Assembly (NCBI GenBank): GCA_937124525.1
Contig: CAKZLA010000518.1
Span: 1 to 17,881 of the forward strand
Direction: 5' to 3'
Source: an uncultured Desulfobacterium sp.
GTDB taxonomy: Bacteria; Desulfobacterota; Desulfobacteria; Desulfobacterales; Desulfobacteraceae
Length of the DNA stretch: 17,881 nt
In this document: positions 13,952-17,881 of the stretch, piece after piece
Layout of the letters: every line of letters begins with the position of its first letter
How positions within the stretch are numbered: position 1 is the first letter of the stretch
The notes under the pieces: generated by a model
What the model was told of the DNA's origin: nothing
The model's input: only the letters and a program-made list of their open reading frames with translations
Databases searched by the model: none
Translations under genes and position numbers: made by a program

Positions 13952-15637
13952 TTGAAACCGTCATGGAAAAATAGACTGAAATTACTCTCGCGTCCAGAGT
14001 TTTCGACTGCTTTGAGGGGGATTCGCCGGGGGGTAGAGAAAGAGTCCTTACGGGTCAATGAAGATTCTCGCCTGGCCTCAACCGTCCACCCGGCACCCCT
14101 CGGCTCGGCACTGACCCACTCCTGGATAACCACCGACTATGCCGAAGCTTTGATGGAATTTATCACGCCGGTGGGCACTGATGCGGAAGAAACACTCACA
14201 ATCATGGCCGACATCCATCGACATGTCTATCGCCATCTCGGCAAGGAATTGCTCTGGCCCGCCAGCATGCCCTGCACCATTGAAATGGAAGATGATATTA
14301 AGCTGGCCTATTATGGTAAATCCAATGTCGGCAAAATGAAACGCATTTATCGTCAGGGATTAAAAAATCGTTATGGAAGTATGATGCAGACCATCGCCGG
14401 TGTGCATTACAACTTTTCCATGCCAGCCAGATTTTGGCCGGTGTGGCAGCAGATAAAAGGGGATCAACAGCCACTCCAGGACTTAATCTCTGGGAGCTAC
14501 CTCGGTTTGATCCGCAATTTTTTACGCCTTGGCTGGTTGATCCCATATCTTTTTGGTGCCTCTCCAGCCGTGGATGCTTCCTTTATAAAAAATGCACGTC
14601 GTAAACTACCTTTGAAGTCCATAGGTCGGGCAAGCCATTATCTGCCCAATGCCACCTCCTTAAGGATGAGCAGGCTTGGCTATAATACTGATGAGCAGGA
14701 CAATCTGGCTATCAACTACAACAGCCTTTTAGGGTTTGTCAGCGGGCTGCACCAGGCAACAAATCAGTCCAATCCGGTGTTTGAGAAAATTGGCGTGAAA
14801 CGTCACGGGAAATTTCAGCAACTAAACGCCAATACGCTACAGCAGGAGGCCGAACTCTACGCACCCATTCGACCCAAGCGTGTCACCAAATCCGGGGAGA
14901 AGCTCTCCAATGCCCTGCAGACCAGGGGCATTGAATATGTTGAAGTCCGCTCTTTGGATGTCAACCCCTATACTGAAACGGGGATCGACCTTGCGCAGAT
15001 GCACTTTCTGGATGTCTTCCTGACCTTTTGCCTGTTGAAGGAGAGCCCTGATTTATCCCTGCAACAGCAGCGTGCCGCTAAGAAGAACCTGGATAAGGTG
15101 GCGACCTGCGGGCGGGACTTATCCCTGGAACTGCTGGATAACGAAACCCCAAGGTCCCTGGAGAACTGGGCTGAAGAAATCTTTTCCGACCTAACTGAGG
15201 TTGCACACCTACTCGATAAGTCAAACCAAGGGGAGAAATTTCAAGAGGCATTGAGCTGCCAACATCAGAAATTGAGGAATCCCGGGTTGACACCCTCTGC
15301 AAGGATATTAAAGGATATGAAGGAGCAGGAACTGGAGGTCAACGAATTTGCGTTGTCTCTGGCTGAAAAACATCGGCATAAGCTACTGGAAACTGATTAT
15401 AAGCAGATGCAAACCAGTGAGTTTGCCTTGGAAGCTGTGGCTTCTCGGAGGAAACAGAGCGAACTTGAAGAGTCCGAGACATTAAGTTTTGACGATTTCC
15501 ATCGCCTTACATTTGACAGCGTTCCTCCTGCCCTCTCACAATCAAGGTCTTTTAAGGAGGAGAGTTGCCAATGGTCGACTTTTCCGTGGTACGACAATAT
15601 TTCATGCGAAAATGTTTGCAGCGCCTCAACGACATAA
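13952..15637 (+). CDS. gshA: Glutamate-cysteine ligase, gammaproteobacterial (GshA) type
   Basis: A 561-residue ligase making gamma-glutamylcysteine from Glu and Cys with ATP, the first step before GshB. It follows E. coli GshA throughout: GIRRGVEKESLRVN (23-36), LGSALTHSWITTDYAEAL (50-67), QTIAGVHYNFSMP (146-158), IPYLFGASPA (197-206), ELYAPIRPKRVT (301-312) and GIEYVEVRSLDVNP (326-339). The start is TTG at 13952 with AGGAG 7 bp before it. E. coli GshA has 518 residues; here about 35-40 unrelated, Ser/Cys-rich residues follow the conserved end (near SFDDFHRL), as if the original stop had been lost. The core is intact and the enzyme is probably active. Confidence 0.96.
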   Translation: MKPSWKNRLKLLSRPEFSTALRGIRRGVEKESLRVNEDSRLASTVHPAPLGSALTHSWITTDYAEALMEFITPVGTDAEETLTIMADIHRHVYRHLGKELLWPASMPCTIEMEDDIKLAYYGKSNVGKMKRIYRQGLKNRYGSMMQTIAGVHYNFSMPARFWPVWQQIKGDQQPLQDLISGSYLGLIRNFLRLGWLIPYLFGASPAVDASFIKNARRKLPLKSIGRASHYLPNATSLRMSRLGYNTDEQDNLAINYNSLLGFVSGLHQATNQSNPVFEKIGVKRHGKFQQLNANTLQQEAELYAPIRPKRVTKSGEKLSNALQTRGIEYVEVRSLDVNPYTETGIDLAQMHFLDVFLTFCLLKESPDLSLQQQRAAKKNLDKVATCGRDLSLELLDNETPRSLENWAEEIFSDLTEVAHLLDKSNQGEKFQEALSCQHQKLRNPGLTPSARILKDMKEQELEVNEFALSLAEKHRHKLLETDYKQMQTSEFALEAVASRRKQSELEESETLSFDDFHRLTFDSVPPALSQSRSFKEESCQWSTFPWYDNISCENVCSASTT

Positions 15638-15803
15638 CAATATCAGCATGTTATTGAGTTCTTAGAAATATCAAAAATATACATAAATAAACAATACCTT
15701 CGCCAATTTTCTTTTGCTTAAATTTTAGTGTGTATATTGTTATTCCATTAGCAGTATTGCACAATATATAGTGTTTTAATTATTAAATTTCAAATCTGTT
15801 TCC

Positions 15804-15974
15804 CTACCAGAGGAAATATTTTGATGTATAGGGTTTTTCAAACAAGTTTTTTTGCCAATACCTGCGGGTCAGGATACGCTGAGGTTTTGAACGGAGAAAA
15901 TCGGGCAAAATGTGGTACCACCGGTAGCCCAATTGTTCATAATGATCTAAAATTATCTGGCATCCTTCATTCAT
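15804..15974 (-). pseudogene. Possible gene fragment truncated by the MITE
   Basis: On the minus strand 56 codons to TAG at 15804-15806 read protein-like: ILDHYEQLGYRWYHILPDF, then SKPQRILTRRYWQKNLFEKP. The only ATG lies in the terminal repeat of the MITE; removing the MITE with one target copy joins the frame to NVKIILDHYEQ and then reaches a TAA, so no proper start exists. The family is not recognised. It is probably the tail of a lost gene, but chance coding cannot be excluded. Confidence 0.28.
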
Positions 15975-16064
15975 TGGTTGACACTTTCTTAAAACATTTC
16001 CTTGCTTTATGGGAGTTTTCTCAAAAAAGTAGTCAACTACTTTTGAGGAGATATGAAGGATGCT
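15959..16064. mobile_element. 106-bp MITE-like element with 8-bp target duplication
   Basis: GCATCCTTCAT (15960-15970) and its perfect complement ATGAAGGATGC (16053-16063) form 11-bp terminal inverted repeats. Directly outside them lies the same octamer AATTATCT on both sides (15951-15958 and 16065-16072), as a transposition target duplication would give. The interior has no coding capacity but contains a 9-bp inverted repeat AAAAGTAGT-CA-ACTACTTTT (16025-16044), extended by CTC/GAG. An 8-bp AT-rich duplication and a GG end would fit several IS families (for example IS1595 or ISL3); the parent element is not in the window and is not the insertion sequence at 8530. Confidence 0.75.
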
Positions 16065-16216
16065 AATTATCTTTACATTTTATCCTGACATAGGGTTAAA
16101 ACTGAATTTGATTTGTACAATTAAATAAGGTAAGGTTATTTGGTTCGGATAAAAGGACCCGAACTCATTATATCTGATAACATTTTGAAATAATTATTAT
16201 AAAGACGTTAATTATA

Positions 16217-16315
16217 ATGCTCAGATTCAATGACTTCAATGGGGCAGTAGATGTTGATACAAGATACACAGCGTTTATGAGTGACGGAAAAATAACCATG
16301 AGGAGCTTTATATAA
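16217..16315 (+). pseudogene. Small ORF or gene tail abutting the peptidase start
   Basis: Thirty-two codons (MLRFNDFNGAVDVDTRYTAF, then SDGKITMRSFI) end in TAA immediately before the peptidase ATG. The peptide looks like the C-terminal end of a larger protein, and no ribosome binding site precedes its ATG. Its last codons contain the AGGAG used by the peptidase. Function and family are unknown; it may be chance. Confidence 0.25.
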
Positions 16316-17458
16316 ATGATAAACAGTCAGCGATTGTCAGGCAATTTCACCCGCTTTGTTCAGATAGACTCCGTTTCCAAGGAAGAAGCCGAAATTGCCA
16401 CTATTTTGAAAGCTATGTTGGAGGAGCGGGGGGCCACGGTTTTCATGGACAATGCCGGAGAGGTGATTGGTGGTAACTGCGGAAACCTGGTGGCAAAGTT
16501 TAAGGGTACCGTGGGTGCAGAACCCCTCCTTCTTTCCGGGCACATGGATACGGTGGAGCCGGGCAGAGGGATTAAAGTGGTGTTTGAAGATGGGGTTTTC
16601 ACAAGTGATGGCACCACCATACTGGGTTCCGATGATAAATCGGCCCTGGCCATTATTTTTGAAGTTCTGGATGTGATCCAGGAAAACAATTTGCCCCATC
16701 CCCCCATTGAAGTGGTGTTCACCGTTGCCGAAGAGGTGGGGCTTCTGGGGGCCAAGGCCTTTGATCTTTCCATGATTGAGTCAAAAATCGGATATATTCT
16801 GGATTCCACCGATCGGGACGGCATTGTCACCCGGGCACCGGCGGCCAACCGCTTCACCGTGAAAATTCATGGTAAGGATGCCCATGCCGGGGCATTCCCC
16901 GAAAACGGCATTAACGCCATCTCCGTGGCATCCAAAGCGATTTTCGGCCTTCATCTTGGCAGGATTGATGGGGAAACAACCTGTAACATCGGGCTGATTA
17001 AAGGGGGGAAAGCCACCAATATTGTACCGGATCTGGTGACGGTTCATGGTGAGGTCAGAAGCCATGATGAGGCAAAGTTGAAAACAGTTACAGAAACCAT
17101 TCTTAATGCCTTCCATGTCACGGCCGATGAGTTCAAGAAAAATAATGATGATCTTCCCCGGGTGGAGATTGATCTGGAACAGGATTTTCCTGCCACCCAT
17201 GTCCCGGACGATCACATTGTGGTTAAACTTGCCTGTAAAGCTGCGGAAAATATGGGGAAAAAGATGGCCATTAAAACCATTGGTGGCGGTGCCGATGCCA
17301 ATATCTTTTTTGGCAAGGGGCTTATCACAGGGGTGCTTTGCACCGGCATGACCGATGTGCACACCGTGCGGGAATCCATAAAACTTGAAGACATGGTGGG
17401 AACAGCGGATCTGCTTTTGGAAATTATTCGTATCCACAGCGCAGGAGAAATTAAATAA
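16316..17458 (+). CDS. M20-family metallopeptidase, peptidase T-like
   Basis: A 380-residue cytoplasmic dizinc peptidase of the M20 family, PepT-like subgroup. Metal and catalytic residues are visible: H76 and D78 (SGHMDTVEPG), D106 (LGSDDKSA), E139-E140 (TVAEEVGLLG), D163 (YILDSTD) and H349 (TDVHTVRES). Residues 177-290 form the dimerisation (lid) domain, with KDAHAGAFPENGINAI and the GGKATNIVPD loop typical of M20. Members remove N-terminal residues from di- or tripeptides; the exact substrate is not known here, and the protein is not necessarily a true tripeptidase. AGGAG lies 10 bp upstream. It ends 3 bp before larC, so the two form an operon. Confidence 0.92.
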   Translation: MINSQRLSGNFTRFVQIDSVSKEEAEIATILKAMLEERGATVFMDNAGEVIGGNCGNLVAKFKGTVGAEPLLLSGHMDTVEPGRGIKVVFEDGVFTSDGTTILGSDDKSALAIIFEVLDVIQENNLPHPPIEVVFTVAEEVGLLGAKAFDLSMIESKIGYILDSTDRDGIVTRAPAANRFTVKIHGKDAHAGAFPENGINAISVASKAIFGLHLGRIDGETTCNIGLIKGGKATNIVPDLVTVHGEVRSHDEAKLKTVTETILNAFHVTADEFKKNNDDLPRVEIDLEQDFPATHVPDDHIVVKLACKAAENMGKKMAIKTIGGGADANIFFGKGLITGVLCTGMTDVHTVRESIKLEDMVGTADLLLEIIRIHSAGEIK

Positions 17459-17461
17459 TTC

Positions 17462-17881
17462 ATGATTGCTTATTTTGATATTTTTTCCGGCATCAGTGGG
17501 GATATGACACTGGGTGCCTTTGTTGATCTGGGAGTACCCCTGGAGTGGCTTAAAAAACAACTCATTACCATGCCCCTTTCGGGGTTTGACATTGACTGTC
17601 AGGATAAGTGGTGCAACGGCATTAAGGCCGTTGATATCATGGTGACGGAAAATGAGTCGGTTCATCCTAAAACTTACCGGGATATACGTTCCTTGATCTC
17701 CGGTGCCCCTTTTTCCCACCGGGTCATAGAACAGAGCCTTACGGCCTTTAAGAAAATTGCTGTGGCTGAATCCCGCATCCATGGGACAGACCTGGACTCG
17801 GTTCATTTCCATGAGGTGGGTGGCAGGGATGCCCTGGTGGATATTGTGGGCTCCTTTTTGTGTGCCGGATACCTGGGGATT
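17462..17881 (+). CDS. larC: LarC, nickel-pincer cofactor synthesis (5' part, runs off the window)
   Basis: The frame from ATG 17462 is open to the window end (140 codons). It begins IAYFDIFSGISGDMTLGAFVDLGVP, the characteristic LarC (DUF111) N-terminus, and continues with VHFHEVGGRDALVDIVG, the conserved His/Glu/Asp block. LarC inserts nickel into the pyridinium bis-thiocarboxylate cofactor (NPN) of lactate racemase and related LarA enzymes in a CTP-dependent reaction. AGGAG inside the end of the peptidase gene lies 14 bp upstream, and the gap to that gene is 3 bp. In some lactobacilli larC needs a programmed frameshift in its middle; the relevant part is outside the window. LarA, LarB and LarE are not seen here. 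Confidence 0.9.
   Translation, partial: MIAYFDIFSGISGDMTLGAFVDLGVPLEWLKKQLITMPLSGFDIDCQDKWCNGIKAVDIMVTENESVHPKTYRDIRSLISGAPFSHRVIEQSLTAFKKIAVAESRIHGTDLDSVHFHEVGGRDALVDIVGSFLCAGYLGI

Larger units (their letters stand above)
15638..16216. other. AT-rich spacer between gshA and the M20 peptidase
   Basis: A 579-bp non-coding stretch. 15638-15800 is very AT-rich with only a weak ATAACA/TGTTAT stem (15634-15654) and no clear terminator after gshA. 15804-15974 holds a possible minus-strand gene fragment, 15959-16064 a MITE-like element, and 16073-16216 nothing recognisable. An 81-codon plus-strand frame at 15821-16066 spans the MITE and is not considered real. Confidence 0.6.

Noticed and set aside
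15634..15654. Terminator after gshA
   Set aside because: The ATAACA/TGTTAT stem is short, AT-rich, overlaps the end of the gene and has no T-run.
15821..16066. 81-codon plus-strand frame
   Set aside because: It crosses the whole MITE-like element and both of its repeats, so it is a by-product of the insertion.
16781..17812. A 343-codon open frame on the minus strand
   Set aside because: It lies fully opposite the M20 peptidase and larC, both with clear catalytic motifs; its translation shows no family features and is a compositional shadow.

Overview
The window looks like part of a chromosome from a strictly anaerobic Desulfobacterota-type bacterium (Desulfobacter/Desulfobacula-like). This is inferred from the overall gene style, the ferredoxin-type aldo/keto reductase, the larC pathway and the mixed mobile content; no rRNA or other marker gene is present to prove it. 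It divides into an accessory left part (1 to about 12,000) and a chromosomal right part (about 12,001 to the end), separated by a 3' fragment of a tRNA-Arg(TCT) gene that is the likely integration scar of a mobile island.

Left part, 1-4,900: a decaying cluster of plus-strand redox and hydrolase genes. Intact are an NHL/SMP-30-type beta-propeller (possibly 5'-truncated), an iron-dependent alcohol dehydrogenase of the YqhD/BdhA type and an aldo/keto reductase carrying two 4Fe-4S motifs. Between them lie remnants of a type B carboxylesterase (three in-frame stops, C-terminus lost), a second aldo/keto reductase (large internal deletion) and an alpha/beta hydrolase. A convergent AraC-family regulator with an AraC_N domain (4,915-5,850) resembles YqhC, which controls yqhD and dkgA in E. 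coli; two identical 11-bp repeats exactly 21 bp apart upstream of it look like its operator.

5,850-10,000: a membrane-anchored metallophosphoesterase whose C-terminus has been replaced, a secreted alpha/beta hydrolase, a 32-residue signal-peptide stub and an insertion sequence with a 10-bp terminal inverted repeat. Its transposase is broken by a 2-bp TG duplication.

10,060-11,798: a minus-strand operon of tyrosine integrase, antitoxin and RelE/ParE toxin. The integrase stop codon is directly followed by the antitoxin ATG, and the antitoxin and toxin genes overlap, so recombinase and addiction module are probably translated as one coupled unit. A compact three-stem inverted-repeat structure lies just after the toxin gene. 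The tRNA-Arg fragment lies 144 bp upstream of the integrase start.

Right part: the tRNA terminator, a PspA/IM30-like fragment, two small ORFs, then gshB-gshA (a complete glutathione biosynthesis operon with GTG and TTG starts and a short leader ORF overlapping gshB). The following AT-rich spacer carries a 106-bp MITE-like element with an 11-bp terminal inverted repeat and a perfect 8-bp target duplication. A peptidase T-like M20 metallopeptidase and the 5' part of larC (nickel-pincer cofactor synthesis) close the window. I see no CRISPR array, rRNA or complete tRNA.
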